Both the position numbers and the translations under genes were made by a program. DNA of 64,000 nt, taken from Branchiostoma floridae (Eukaryota; Chordata; Leptocardii; Amphioxiformes; Branchiostomatidae). The notes beneath the pieces were generated by a model. The model was not told where the DNA came from. It ran no database searches and worked only from the letters and a program-made list of their open reading frames with translations. Of this stretch, positions 1 through 11,182 are shown one piece after another (within the stretch, counting starts at the first letter, position 1; every line of letters starts with the position of its first letter). The DNA lies in NCBI RefSeq assembly GCF_000003815.2, contig NC_049985.1, positions 18,503,610 to 18,567,609 of the forward strand, in the 5' to 3' direction.

Positions 1-101
1 CTTTTCCCAAATGCTGTGTGCTGAGATGATAAAGCAGTGGTTCAAACTCACATACTAAATGCAGGGCAAACACTCCACTCACTTGGCCATTGCTTACTTA
101 C

Positions 102-240
102 TTACTTGGGCCCTTTGTTCCGGGCGGAACATAGGCCACCGATGATGGTCCTCCATTGTACCCTCCTCTGGGCTTTCTTCCTCAGATCCATGACGGGTTT
201 TTGGGTTCTTATCATCGGTGCTTCTGTAACAGGTGGCTCT
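102..240 (-). mobile_element. 3' end of an RTE-type LINE (5'-truncated)
   Basis: On the minus strand a short frame ends in W-R-T-I-I-G-G-L and then K-G-P-K-stop, with the stop at 104-102. It is followed by a TAAG tetranucleotide tail seen on the plus strand as cttacttacttac. Short tetranucleotide tails and a Trp-Arg rich C-terminus are usual for RTE-clade non-LTR retrotransposons. No reverse transcriptase core is visible, so this is a dead 3' stub. The upstream (higher-coordinate) boundary is uncertain and the repeat may reach about 430. Confidence 0.5.
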
Positions 241-499
241 TTTACAGGTAGGGTAGATGACCCTACGCCAACCCTTTTTAACCTCTTGGGTGAGGGGTAA
301 GGTCCATCCTTTAACGACTACCCAAGCTCCAACCCCTCGTTCGAGGTTACAGAGTAGGAACGTGCCACCTACCCCAGGACTAGGAGGTTGGTACATGTAC
401 ATTCGGGCTCTCACACCACGACAAGGCGGATGGACGGGGGGAACTTGGCCATTACACTGGTACAGAAACAGCAGTGTACCTCCTAGAAATATCTAAGTT

Positions 500-2600
500 C
501 TTGTGAAATTCCTAATGCTGTAGCCCTAGCTTTTATCATGGGCTATAACGATTCATGCTCAGCAAGTCCTAAGCTACACAAGTATCCCAAACTGAGGTTA
601 TCTATTAATAGCTGGACAGATGCACAATCATGAAGAAATTAGGGCTCAAAGCCAAAAACTAAACGATGAAAACATTATCAATATATCACACCTATTTTTA
701 GAAACAGATGAAAGCTTCATTTGCCGGTTCAATCCAACTTTCTTTCTCCAATCCAAAGATTGTCACACATTGAAAGCCAACTTTCCTTTAAAAAAAAGTG
801 ATGCACAATCCAACGCCAACTTTTCCACAAAAAAGATTGATTTAACAAGCATACAGAAATTACGGCACCAAGGCAAGAACAGTGACTGCAATAACAATCA
901 ATAACCCATCTATAGATCACACCATAACTGGGTCAGAGTTCGCGGTGACACATTTACGACTTGACACCGCCATAACTCACGAAGGTCGCAGGAAAATCAC
1001 TCCGGTTCAAATTACCTTCTATTGGTGCCGGTGCCATTCTTCTTACCACCTCATATGCTTACTATAGGCCACAACAAGTTAATTTGTTGGTTCTCGGATT
1101 TTATATGAACAGAAACTTTCTTTGCAAGTTCATGCCGTAAGGCTAGTTGGTAGAAACAGAAAGGACATACATGGGACTATAAACAGTTGATTGACAATCA
1201 TAACAAAATACTAAACAGATACTAGTGTCGGAACTAAAACTTTTGTAAAAGTGCATCGCCATTGTATTATAAGGAGTGTTCTTTTTTCACACACTTTCAG
1301 GGATTTGATAGAATTGAGCGAGGTGCAGGTCTTCCTCACAGCTAGACCTCCTGCTCAATATTAAACTGCCCAGATATGCAACTTGTGCTGTCCAGTACAA
1401 ACCTGGTGGTTATGGCATAAGGCAGTTTACCAGGTATTAAAGTGAAACAAACAAAAAACGAAAATGAAATCTTTATTTAGAAAATGTGAGGACCGAGGAG
1501 CTAACCTGGTTTGGCCTCAGGAGTGTGTTGTTAACGGTCATGTGTGAGTTAGAATCAGTTAATGCAGTAAATCAGGTTTGGAGTCGTGACACTGGGTAGT
1601 GATTAGGATCAGGAGTACAGAAAAGTGTCATCAGAGCCTTCATGATCTATCGTCGTGCACCCGGCGATGCACAGTCTCGTCAAGCTGGGCTCAATTAAGT
1701 CCCAGTGATTGGCTAATCGGGAAAGCAGCATCCTGTCGTGTGGAGACACGATGTGTTCTCTGGCTGGGAAGACACACAACTAAGCTGTTTAATTGCACAG
1801 CGTATTTTATGCAATTATCTGGCAGGTGCAATAATGCAAAGTTATCCAGCTGGATTGCACCAGTTTGGGAATTGGAGATTCCGTTAACAGAAAAGGGTGC
1901 TAATCCATTGTGCAATAAACTAGCCTGTACTGTACTAGATCACGATGAGTCATCCGTCTGAGTCACGCTCAGTTGTTGCTGTTGTCCTAGTAAAACCTAA
2001 AGGAGGAAGTGTTCATGGCAGGGAACTAAGAACACAACATAACTACATGCAGTTCAGATGCAGATAATCCAGATTCAGAAATAGCACACTACTATGTTGA
2101 ACAAATTGTAATGAAATTTAAACAAATGTCTATGTCTCATACCCCAATTCAGCCTTTCATGGCTGCAATGGTATGTATCTGCGTACACATTTTGTCACTA
2201 ATAAACCAGTCATTCATTCATTCATTATTAGTGATAATCAACAGCCTGGTATTGTTGGGTTTTTTTTCCATCAGGCGTAGTCAATGCCTTGAAAGAGTCT
2301 TTCAAAACTTCCTCTGCCCTGTTGTGTATTCCACAGCCCCAAACTCTGCTGGGTGACTTTACTGTTGATTGAACCTTACTTAGGTACATGTAGTCCACAG
2401 GAAATGGGTTTTTCATTCAGAGTAGTGAAAACCTGGTTAGAATTAGGTCACCATTTTGCTCTTTTTGCCATTGAAGCCCGAATCTCTCAGTAGCCATTGT
2501 TGCTGTAGAACTTGATGAGAAACAGTTCAGTGTGAACCCCTGGTGGGAAACTTGGAGTGATTCATCTTGGTCTATCAGCAGATGTGAGTCTTAATCTGAT
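500..2600. other. stretch with no gene recognised
   Basis: Only short unrelated reading frames are present and none shows a familiar domain or convincing splice structure. The sequence is AT-rich and looks intergenic or intronic. It could be an upstream intron of GCNA, whose earlier exons I could not find. Confidence 0.4.
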
Positions 2601-2605
2601 ATATA

Positions 2606-3002
2606 CAACTTTCTCACTCTGCGGCCATGATAGATCTAAAACTAGTCCAATGAGGCAAACAAAAGACTGTCCATCATAATTAGTAGTTCAACCAATGATA
2701 GCATGGAAATTAGAAAATTGACCAATAAGAGAATGGCTGCATGTCCGTCAAATATTTGCATTATTATGTTTTTATTTTGCATCTCTTAAAGGAATATTGG
2801 ATCAGTACGCGAATCTAAATTGTTACATATTTTGCTGCATAACACTGGTTATAATATTCATTATTTTTTTATCTTATATTGTGAAAATTGGCGTGGTCTG
2901 GGGGAAAACTAAATGGGAGCTGATTTTAGAAATAAGTTTTTTCTGTTTGCCTCATTAACCTCGTCTTCAATGATCTATGATGGCCACCGCGTGAGAAAGG
3001 TG
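2606..3002. mobile_element. 397-bp MITE, TA target site (family T1)
   Basis: The ends are inverted: CAACTTTCTCACTCTGCGGC on the left, and GCGTGAGAAAGGTG on the right after a GGCCACC. They are flanked by TA (2604-2605 and 3003-3004). The same family is at 13249-13641 in inverted orientation, sharing the terminal CACCTTTCTCAC and the GCCATGATAGATC sub-terminal motif. No transposase is encoded. TA flanks fit the Tc1/mariner style of insertion. Confidence 0.75.
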
Positions 3003-3363
3003 TATAGGGGAGGAAGGTGATCATGATATTTCTCCAAGGATAATAATCCAAGCAACTCTCTTTGTCATTATTCGCTCCAGAAAAACAAAGGATAGAATCT
3101 TTTCTTCCATTGGACCAAACAAATTCAATTCTCGGTTCTCAGATCTTTTGCAGAAGTTGATGGAGCAGACATGCAGATAAAACTACAAATCTTGACAGGA
3201 GCGACTCAAACTTTACCCATAATTTCAGTTCTCTGTCTACATGTCGACCGAGTCCCAGTCAGTAACACCTGTCAGTTATTTTTCGTGATGTCGTCTGACT
3301 GTGGTCCTTCTCATATTTCCTCTTCTGTGCTCGCCGAAATGTCAGTGGAAATAAACAGTAGCT

Positions 3364-3712
3364 GAGGGCTGGAAATATGAAGGTTAGTGCAGGTATATGC
3401 AGGTTTAGTGCAGGTAAAACTGGAGCTGTGCAGGTATTTTTGGTGTCTACCTGCACCTAACCTGCACTGGTACATGTACTGGGTTTTATACTTAGATGTC
3501 CTATGATGTAGGTGTGTATGGATTGTTATTAGCTGTATTGACGTAACACCTATAAAGTATAAAATAAAAAATAGCAATGGTCCCTGAACAGATTTGGTAT
3601 GATCCATACTTCCTAAACTCAGATTGGTGCAGGTAAAATTTGTCTGGTGCTGGTAATTTTCAATGTTACCTGCACCAGTCCAGGTATGCAGAAAAAAGTA
3701 TTTCGAGCCCTG
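3364..3712. mobile_element. hAT-like MITE with CAGGGCTCGAAATA ends
   Basis: The right end read inward is CAGGGCTCGAAATA and the left end is the near match GAGGGCTGGAAATA. The inside is made of inverted GTGCAGGT/ACCTGCAC motifs. AGTAG flanks both sides as an imperfect target duplication. Related CCTGCAC pieces recur at about 6036-6070 and 6762-6850. CAGGG termini are typical of hAT elements. Confidence 0.55.
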
Positions 3713-3736
3713 AGTAGTGAAAAAAGTCCTCTTCGT

Positions 3737-3973
3737 TCAGTGACTAAAGTACGTATAGCCTGATGAAGCCATTCCTGGAGTGATCTTGACGCTCCATCTG
3801 ACAGATGATTTCCCTTTGACTGACGTGAGATCTGCTCCTGTTAGCTGAGCCATGATGGCATCTTGTATGTCCATTAAACAGGAATCATCGTCTCTGTGAA
3901 TAACTTCATCAGGTTGGCAATTATTCATATAGTAAGGTTCTTTCAGCACAACCAGAAAATAACTTACATCCAA
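3737..3973 (-). other. open frame of unknown origin beside a Penelope-type ribozyme
   Basis: A 78-codon minus-strand frame runs downstream (in its own direction) of the hammerhead motif at 3969-4012. I do not recognise a domain. Its position makes it more likely part of a Penelope-like element's terminal repeat than a host gene. The adjoining gap at 4072 hides the other side. Confidence 0.25.
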
Positions 3974-4012
3974 CGTTTCGGTGTCTGTCAGACACCATCA
4001 TCAGGGTGGAAT
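3969..4012 (-). ncRNA. hammerhead ribozyme motif (Penelope-like element)
   Basis: Read on the minus strand the core is CTGATGA (4004-3998), a 6-bp stem GGTGTC/GACACC closed by a 5-nt loop (3996-3980), then GAAAC (3979-3975). This is the CUGANGA-stem II-GAAA layout of hammerhead ribozymes, which are known in the terminal repeats of Penelope-like retroelements. The next bases, GTTGG, also fit that class. Stem I and the cleavage site were not resolved. Confidence 0.6.
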
Positions 4013-4071
4013 GACGGGAACTACTTCGGAGACGAGGGGGGATACTTGCTGAGCCACGCATGGTAGGGCAT

Positions 4072-4264
4072 NNNNNNNNNNNNNNNNNNNNNNNNNNNNN
4101 NNNNNNNNNNNNNNNNNNNNNNNNNNNNNNNNNNNNNNNNNNNNNNNNNNNNNNNNNNNNNNNNNNNNNNNNNNNNNNNNNNNNNNNNNNNNNNNNNNNN
4201 NNNNNNNNNNNNNNNNNNNNNNNNNNNNNNNNNNNNNNNNNNNNNNNNNNNNNNNNNNNNNNNN
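4072..4264. other. assembly gap (193 N)
   Basis: Run of N, so any frame drawn across it is meaningless. Confidence 1.
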
Positions 4265-4739
4265 TAAAGGGTTCGATGGAAAATCTCTGACTGGTGAATT
4301 ACGACAGGAAACGTTGATGAAGGTTACACATCCATCATCAACAACGGGATACGGAACCCATAACATTACATAGTGTAGGGTTTTAATGTGTGTATCATTT
4401 GTCAAGCTTTCATTCAATCATCTTTGTACTAGACAGAGATTGTGAGTGATATGCAATCTCCTTGTCTTCTTAGTATCTGGTGCTTAACTAATCTTAATTG
4501 GCAATTTATTCATGTATATTTTGATGTTTGCATCATACGTCAAGCTTTCGTAATGTTAGTACTTGCAGAGATTGTAAGTGATAGATAATGCAGCCTCTGG
4601 TTGCAAGGACCAAGGTATTTACTATATAAACCATTCTATTGTGAAACACAAACTCTGTGTTCCAGAGAGCGCTGGCTGTCTGTCATCTGTTTTTGTGAAT
4701 GACATGAAAAGTTGATGTCTCTTTATAGGTCCACACCAA

Positions 4740-4920
4740 TGTATAGTAAATGCATTTAAGTTTGCGGGGATTTAATTTCGCGGTAGCGGGAAAAAGAACT
4801 TTTCGCAGTGGTTTTAAGTTTGCACTGTAGTCTCTTAACTGAGATTTTTGCAGGGGTTTTAAGTTCGCAGTGAAGTGGACATCGCAAAAACTGCAAAAAT
4901 CAAACCACTGCGAAAGTCTC
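4740..4920. repeat. short degenerate tandem motif (aagttTGCgggg type)
   Basis: The motif TTTTAAGTTYGCAGTG and variants occur several times between 4757 and 4915, on both strands. It looks like a minor MITE remnant. No gene is seen here. Confidence 0.35.
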
Positions 4921-5033
4921 TGCATTTACAATAATTTGTTGGCTCTGAGACTTAGAGAGATGCTGAAAGGTCAAAGGAACATTAAAAAAAGCCAGAGTGG
5001 CAGTCTGTGGTGTCGCTTATTATGCTACCTTGT

Positions 5034-5611
5034 TCACAGAAGGGAACATGTTGTTTTTGCTTTGCTTCTTCTTCTTTTCCGCACAAATAAGGTCAACGAC
5101 CTGGACCAGACGGCTGTCACCATGGTAACCGGTAAAGTAGCAGGCACCATGTGGTGTTCGGTTACATAATGTAGCAAATGTCAGATCTAGAGGGGCTCGG
5201 GTCACTACAATTAAAAAATGTGTTCAAATAAGAATGAACAAAACAGTTGCCAGTGTTAGACTACAACATGTGAAGGTAACATTCTGTATTTGCTTGCAAA
5301 TATTACCTTTCTAGTTTATGTTACCTTCACAGAAGGGAACATGTCTGTTTTTGCTTTGCTTCTTCTTCTTTTCCGCGCAAATAAGGTCAACGACCTGGAC
5401 CAGACGGCTGTCACCATGGTAACCGGTAAAGTAGCAGGCACCACGTGGTGTTCGGTTACATAATGTAGCAAATGTCAGATCTAGAGGGGCTCGGGTCACT
5501 ACATTTAGAAATGTGTTCAAATAAGAATGAACAAAACAGTTGCCAGTGTTAGACTACAACATGTGAAGGTAACATTCTGTATTTGCTTGCAAATATTACC
5601 TTTCTAGTTTG
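5034..5611. repeat. 290-bp tandem duplication, two copies
   Basis: The segment beginning AGGGAACATG at 5041 repeats at 5334 (period about 293). Each copy ends with CTTGCAAATATTACCTTTCT. The copies differ at only a few sites, so the duplication is recent. It lies just upstream of the GCNA catalytic exon and its partial copies. Confidence 0.85.
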
Positions 5612-5811
5612 TTGTTGCTTTAATAGAGTGAGTGCAAGAAACACTGACCAGCCCCTTCAGCTCTGTCCTGCCACTTGCTACTTAATATAATCAAGCACCA
5701 CAGGGTATCTGCTACTTTACCAGTAACCAATGGTCCAAGACCTTATTTATTTGCTGCCTGGGTTCTGAATTGTATATTAAATTTTGTTGTTATTTATTTG
5801 TTGTTGTTTAG

Positions 5812-5870
5812 AGTGAGTGCAGAACACCCTCATTCACAAGATGTGCCATGCGGCCACCTGGGTGCTGAGT
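5812..5870 (+). pseudogene. decayed copy of the GCNA catalytic exon
   Basis: After a TTTAG acceptor, 59 bases closely match the start of the real exon at 5912, exactly 100 bp upstream of it. In the splice-compatible frame the second codon is TGA, and the zinc motif reads H-K-M-C-H, with lysine in place of the catalytic glutamate. A still older start (AGTGAGTGCAAG) follows another acceptor at 5627. These are local duplicates that cannot replace the true exon. Confidence 0.75.
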
Positions 5871-5911
5871 TGCTTTTGTTTATCTGTTGTTATTTACTTG
5901 TTGTTGTTTAG

Positions 5912-8622
5912 AGCGAGTGAGAGATACCCTCATCCACGAGTTATGCCATGCGGCCACCTGGGTGCTGAACGGAGTGAAGGATGGACATGGGCGCTACTGG
6001 CAGTTCTGGTCGGTACTGCAGCTGCTTCATCAGGGCCAGGGCTTGAAATAAAGACAAATTTTACCTGCACCACTCAAAATTTAGGAAGGATCTTTTTTTT
6101 TCTCTTTTTTTTTACAGTACATTTGTCAACAACTAAGACTAGAGTTTGTACAGTCGAGTACTATTGCACATGGAGGGATAACATATACTGGTGTGTCTGG
6201 ACGAATTACATGCAGTGCATGGGTAGTGGAACAGTTAGCAGACAAATACATGTAGTACATTTGTGTACATACTGGGGTACAGTCTGTTAACGTTACTACA
6301 CTATGATCAAATATGGCAAAGTCTAACAGTAGGTGCGGTTCATGCCAAACTATCAATAGAGAATTTGTACAATCGATCTACATTGGCCGTCAGTCTACCA
6401 TGGTATATCCGTTCTTCGAAGTCCTTTTCAAATTTAGGATGGATCATACTAAAATTGTTCAGAAACCATTGTTTGTTTTCTAGTTCTCCTCTTCTTCCCT
6501 TTGATGCCCACAATCTTGGTGATTCTCTGAAACTTGAAAACCTTTAAGTTAGTAACAACAGTGTGGCAATGTTCTTCTCCATGTCTTTGAAAGTGTCATA
6601 AACATTCGTTTGTTCAGACCTTTGAAGTTTCTAGTGGCACATAGGACAGCAGGTTTACTATCTGAATCAAATTTTATACTTCATAGGTGGTAACAGTCAA
6701 TGCAGCTTGTATAAATTCACATAACCTACATCATAGTACATGTAATGTAAACCCAGTCAATGGACCAGTGCAGGTTAGGTGCAGGTAGACCTCAGAAATA
6801 CATGTACCTGCACAGCTCTAATTTTACCTGCACTAAGCTGTATATGCAGGTGTACCCTGGGGGCCAGCCAGGATCGGGCAGCTAGGACAGTTTATTCGGT
6901 GGGCCAAGACAGTCAGGCCCGCTGATCTCCTATTAGCACCCCGGGGCGCTAATGTGAGATCGGCGAGCTGACTGCCTTGGCTCCCCGAACAAAACTCGCT
7001 TAAAAGCTATCCGGTCCTGTCTGGCTCTCAGGGAAATGCACTACTCAGGCTTATAAACTATCTCTCAAATACCACATTTTCTTTGATAAAGTACGCACCT
7101 TTTACAAACTTTTCAAAATTGAAAAGGTGCTGCAAGTTATTGCCACTGTCTGTGCATACTAACTTAGTACTTTGGTGTCATCCATCCAAAAATCTGAACT
7201 TCATGAAATGAAAATGATGAAAGTGTATTTTTGAAAGCTTAACTCTCTCACTCCATTGAGCTTGCTGGGAGTCACTCCTTGACTAGTTTTCTCCACGTAT
7301 ATATTATACATTTGTCATCCATTGCTTCAGGAAGCTGCTGGGGGTTCCATATACTATGCAACAGTATTATGATAAAGAAAAAAAGAAAACTTTTCATTGA
7401 CAATAATCTGAACCTAATGTTACAATAATGAAAATGTATTTCATTGAAAGCTTAACACTCTCACTCTGTGGAACTCGCTGGAAGTCATTTCTTGACTAGT
7501 TTCTCCACACCTATTTGTCGTCCAGTGCTGCGGAAAGTTGCAGCAGGATACAGCATTAAAGAGAACTTCTCATGCATAATGTATGTTGTATCTAATAAAA
7601 TCACAATGTAGATATGACTGGCATTACCCAAGTTTCTGAGATTTGTTTTCACAATTTGACTTTCAGCATCCTTTGTCTCTTTCAGTTTCAAAACAAGGAA
7701 TTTTGTCTGTTGATTTCAGGGCGAGAAAAGCGAACCAGACGCATCCCAGTCTCCCAGCAATCACTCGCTGTCACACCTACGCCATCAACACCAAGTTCAC
7801 ATACCAGTGCACCGAGTGTGGATACAAGTTAGTACCTCATCTTACACCAAACAGCGTAACACTCGTTTGACGTGAAGATTAGACAATATTCAAATACAAT
7901 TCAATCTCTTACAACTGGAAAAAAATGGAAATTTACTTCCTGGCGTTCCAAGTGATGTCAGTGCAATCTGAACTTAACCTATTGTATTGTGATGTAATTA
8001 CTTGACATAAAATGTTCTTGACGTGATACGTTAATCATCCTTGCCGCTTTATGACGTAGCAGCAAGGATGAGATCCCAAACATGGCTGAGTTTATACCCC
8101 CCTTCTTCTCTCTTCATAACTAAGTTGTAGACTTTCTGATCCAAATGGCTTCCTTGACCCAACTGGTGCATTTGTTGTCCTCTCTGTCTATGACCTAACT
8201 GTCTAGTTCATATTGCACCGATAGTATTTGTTTCATTTTGTACTGACGAAGGCGACAGACGGTCGTTGAAATGTTTACGGAAGAATTAAAAGAAGGTTAA
8301 TTCTGTAACGAAGAAGGCTTTGTTGAGGTGGTACGTAACTTGTTTTGTAACTGTTCCCCGTCCTGCCCCCCTCCCCAGACTGGGCCGCCACTCCAAGTCT
8401 CTGGACCTGGACCGCCAGGTGTGTGGGTACTGCCGCGGGCGCTTCCAGCTCGTAAACAAGGACGGCACGCCCGCCAGGACGCGAGCCCCCAGCAAGTTCG
8501 CGCTCTTCGTGAAGGAGAGGTATGGCAGCCTGAAGAGGGAAAACGCAGGGGTGCCTCACAAGGAGGTCATGAGGCTGCTCAGCGCAGAGTTTGCCACAAA
8601 GAATAGAATATCCTCATCATGA
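5912..8622 (+). CDS. GCNA: GCNA-like SprT-domain protein, C-terminal part (three exons)
   Basis: Exons 5912-6008, 7720-7827 and 8379-8622 join in frame through GT-AG introns. The first carries the zinc-metalloprotease motif H-E-L-C-H followed by AATWVL and then HGRYWQFW. The second carries TRCHTYAIN and the first CxxC (QCTEC). The third continues GRHSKSLD with a second CxxC (CGYC) to form a zinc ribbon, then an HMG-like tail (FALFVKERYG ... EVMRLLSAEFATK) and a stop at 8620. This order, SprT protease then zinc ribbon then short basic tail, is that of germ cell nuclear acidic proteins, which help resolve DNA-protein crosslinks in germ cells. SPRTN is less likely because it lacks this tail. Upstream exons (acidic N-terminus and first SprT half) are not found in the window. 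Seen: motifs and splice sites. Inferred: function. Confidence 0.8.
6856..7034. mobile_element. imperfect hairpin MITE in the GCNA intron
   Basis: Left arm motifs GGCCAAGACAGTCAG and GCTGATCTC pair with right arm GAGATCGGCGAGC and CTGACTGCCTTGGC around a centre at about 6945. CCAGCCAGGA at the left end pairs loosely with TCCTGTCTGGC at the right. The whole folds into one hairpin of about 175 bp with mismatches. Confidence 0.55.
7190..7590. repeat. diverged tandem duplication inside the GCNA intron
   Basis: The block beginning near 7205 (GAAAATG ... GAAAGCTTAAC ... TTGACTAGTTTTCTCCAC) returns near 7428 with the same order of motifs and perhaps 20 percent change. The unit is about 225 bp. Confidence 0.6.
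8243..8272 (+). ncRNA. possible third hammerhead-type motif
   Basis: CTGACGA (8243-8249), an imperfect stem GCGAC/GTCGT, then GAAAT (8268-8272). The core order matches a hammerhead, but the base after GAAA is U rather than C and the stem is short. It sits in the last GCNA intron. It may be a decayed Penelope remnant or chance. Confidence 0.3.
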
Positions 8623-8762
8623 CATAAAACAAGTACTTTGTACAAGCAATAATTATTGTTTTATTCAACCTATCTGTCATTCTTCAAGGCAATTCTGAAT
8701 GGTTAAAACTCTTGGCTCTATTATCCAGCCTCATGAAACTATTCACGGATTCAGTATATCTG

Positions 8763-9510
8763 TCAATCTTTTTTGCCACAAAGAATAGAATATCATTATC
8801 ATGAAATATAAAATGTGCTGCACTATTGATAATAACTTTGAATGGAAAATTTACAGTACACTGCCTTGAACATGTAAACAGGTGAAAGGCCCTCTGCTCT
8901 GACATTGAGAAACACATTTAGCTATAAGTTAGCTTTTTTTATGTATGAACATTGAGTGAAGAGTTTGCCACAAAGAATAGAATATCCTCATCATGGCATA
9001 TAACAGGAGTACAGGAAACAGAGGATAATTAGATGGTTGTTTCTTTTAGACTAAGATATGTGTGTGTGTTAGCTAGTGTAAACAACTTTTTAAAAAATTC
9101 AGTATATTTGGATAACAATGTTCTCTGTACCTATAAGCTAGTGTTGTATTCAAGCTGTCTGTCACCTTCTTCAGGGCAGTTCTGACTGATTAAAACTCTT
9201 GGCTGTGTGCAAAGAACTTTATTATCCAGCGACTTACCACCATTATGAAACTATTCACAGATTCAGTCAGATTCAATCTTTTTGCCACAATGAATAGAAT
9301 CTCTTCATCGTGACAGATAACAAGTGCTGCACTATTGATGATACCTTTGAATGTAAAATTTACAAGTAATACACTAGTCTGAACATGTGAACAAGTGTAA
9401 GGTCATCTGCTATGACAAATTCAGAAATGTAGCTATTAGTTGATCAATTTATTTTTAGACTAAGAATAAGATCTTGTTTGTTTGCTACAAAGAATAGAAT
9501 ATTATATTAT
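8763..9510 (+). repeat. decaying tandem copies of the GCNA 3' end
   Basis: The last ten codons and stop of GCNA (TTTGCCACAAAGAATAGAAT, 8590s) recur at about 8771, 8965, 9282 and 9482 with growing change. The following sequence (AAAACTCTTGGCT, then CATGAAACTATTCAC) also recurs at about 8704/8732 and 9192/9244. The layout suggests a two-part unit of about 370-520 bp duplicated more than once. All copies lie in the 3' flank or 3' UTR, and none is likely translated. Confidence 0.75.
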
Positions 9511-9677
9511 GTAGTTATAATAGTACTACTGTAAGTATCCAGTATTTGATTATACAAGAACAGCTTCGAAGTAGAACAGCTTCAAAAACATTCAACATGG
9601 GCATACTTCATTTCAGTTTGCTGCTGCATGTGATTCTATTTTTTTAGGTAAAAATGACCCTGCAATTTCAGAACTAG

Positions 9678-9690
9678 CCACTAGGGGGCC
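9678..9690 (+). promoter_or_regulatory. CTCF-like motif
   Basis: CCACTAGGGGGCC matches the CTCF core CCASYAGRKGGCR at 12 of 13 positions. It lies between GCNA and the KLHL array. Chance matches are possible in 64 kb, so this is only a candidate boundary site. Confidence 0.35.
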
Positions 9691-10126
9691 CAAGCTGTTT
9701 CCCAAAAGTCTGCATTACAGTTTCACCACAGACCTTAGTTTGATATAGACAGGCTTGCCAACTTGGGTAGGGTGTCATTAGTCAGCCCTGGGAATCTGAC
9801 ATGCAGTAGATGTTTCCTTGCCAGGTGAAGGGTATTGATGTCGCCGATGTAGGGGGTCTGGCATCCAGGCTGACTTTGGATATATTTCTGTTGCCTGTTG
9901 AAGTGTCGTTTATAACTTTTATTATGTTCATGATATCTTATGCTGATTCCAATACTGCAGCCAAGCCAGGGTCTTGCAAATATTCAGGCATGAAGAACCT
10001 GTCCCATATAGAGTAGTTTGGAAAGAGTGACCGGTCGACCGCATCGACACAAAGTTCACCCGTCCCCATTTCAGTTGTTTGTCCCAACTGCGTGTTGAAG
10101 ACAAAGTAGTAGTAGTTCTAGTTTAG

Positions 10127-10230
10127 TGTAACCAAATGATTCAGGAGACTCCTCAGGGCACAGATCTGTTGCACAGACTGAAGTATTAATGGAACATTCA
10201 TACGTGATGATTTGAAATAAAGATTATTTT
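10127..10230 (+). pseudogene. 3' end relic of a lost KLHL unit (unit Z) with AATAAA
   Basis: The sequence from TGTAACCAAATGATTCAG through TGATTTGAAATAAAGATT matches the 3' ends that close units A (26097-26190) and B (32090-32180). The poly-A signal is at 10216-10221. The next KLHL start is about 680 bp further on, close to the B-to-C spacing. This implies a former unit upstream whose coding exons are gone. Confidence 0.6.
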
Positions 10231-10861
10231 TTTCCAATGACACACAAGAAGTTCCAGTGATGTGATTTCAATCTCCATCAAAATCCAATCTATCGAAGAA
10301 AAGAAGTTGAGAAGTATTATATTGTACTTGTTATGTACTAGTATGTCAGATATGTCTGAACAAGCGGACTTAGATGTATCCATAAATGAGGTTAGTTGGA
10401 CACAGCTTGCTTTTTTGAGAAATGTTTGCAATTTCTGAGGGACTTAAGACCTATTGAATTTGAAGCTTTGTCTGCAACAATGCGCTCACAACATTCTGCA
10501 TCAAAATTATGGCATCAAAATCGCATACAAATCCACCATCCCACCATATAACAAATCATTTCCGTGCGACTGTGATCCCTATATTTCTGACAAGACCTCA
10601 ACATCACGTAATATTCCACGTCATGATTACAACTTCCCATCATACACCACTCCAATGGGACAAAATGGCTGCGCCCTTGGACGCAAGCGAAACCAATACA
10701 GCTTTTGCTATCGCTAACCAGCAAAAGTTACTGGACTAACCTTCAGTTTAAGCTCGGACGAATCTCTTTGTTGTATGCCTTATCTACAACTATACATCCT
10801 CAAGGAAACAGATGCTCGATTTCCAACCATAGTGAACTGCTCAAGTTCGACTCCCCATCGG

Positions 10862-10920
10862 TCGCCAGAGGGCGTTTCAATACCATATGCAGAAAGTAAT
10901 CATCATCAACATGGCTGCCG
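10862..10920 (+). pseudogene. KLHL unit A: promoter and first four codons only
   Basis: TCGCCAGAGGGCG (10862-10874) and TAATCATCATCAACATGGCT match the leader and start of units C (32707-32785) and E (60248-60302). The coding sequence stops after ATGGCTGCCG at 10920, where a repeat beginning TACTCTCCAAGCAGAGG starts. Exons 1 (rest), 2 and 3 of this unit are not found; exons 4 and 5 lie at 16.9 kb. Confidence 0.7.
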
Positions 10921-11182
10921 TACTCTCCAAGCAGAGGTTAGGCTTTGGCTGTTTTTTTAACATTTTTTTAGTCGTTTTTATCGGGCTTTCTATTTTGTCA
11001 TTTTTTTTTCGCTGTGTCCGGCCTAACCTCTGCCCGCACTGACCTATAGGCGGAGCAAACCTATTTGATTCCATTGAAGAAAGGTGCCAGAACTCCTCCT
11101 CTGGAACCATCAAATTGTCACTAGGGGGAAGGATTTTATGGCGCTGGATTAGGCCGGACACAGCGTATTTATCCATCATGAA
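10921..11182. mobile_element. MITE fragment, TACTCTCCAAGCAGAGG family
   Basis: It starts TACTCTCCAAGCAGAGGTTA and contains GGGCTTTCTATTTTGTCATT. Relatives are at 12507-12660 and, inverted, at 19590-19686. Its first bases directly follow the fourth codon of a KLHL exon. The right boundary is unclear. Confidence 0.5.

Noticed and set aside
4001-4417. Long frames across N runs (also at 16.5, 45.7 and 55.6 kb)
   Set aside because: They exist only because N was read as open codons.
6856-7034. Structured non-coding RNA
   Set aside because: The hairpin spans the whole repeat and is best explained as MITE arms.
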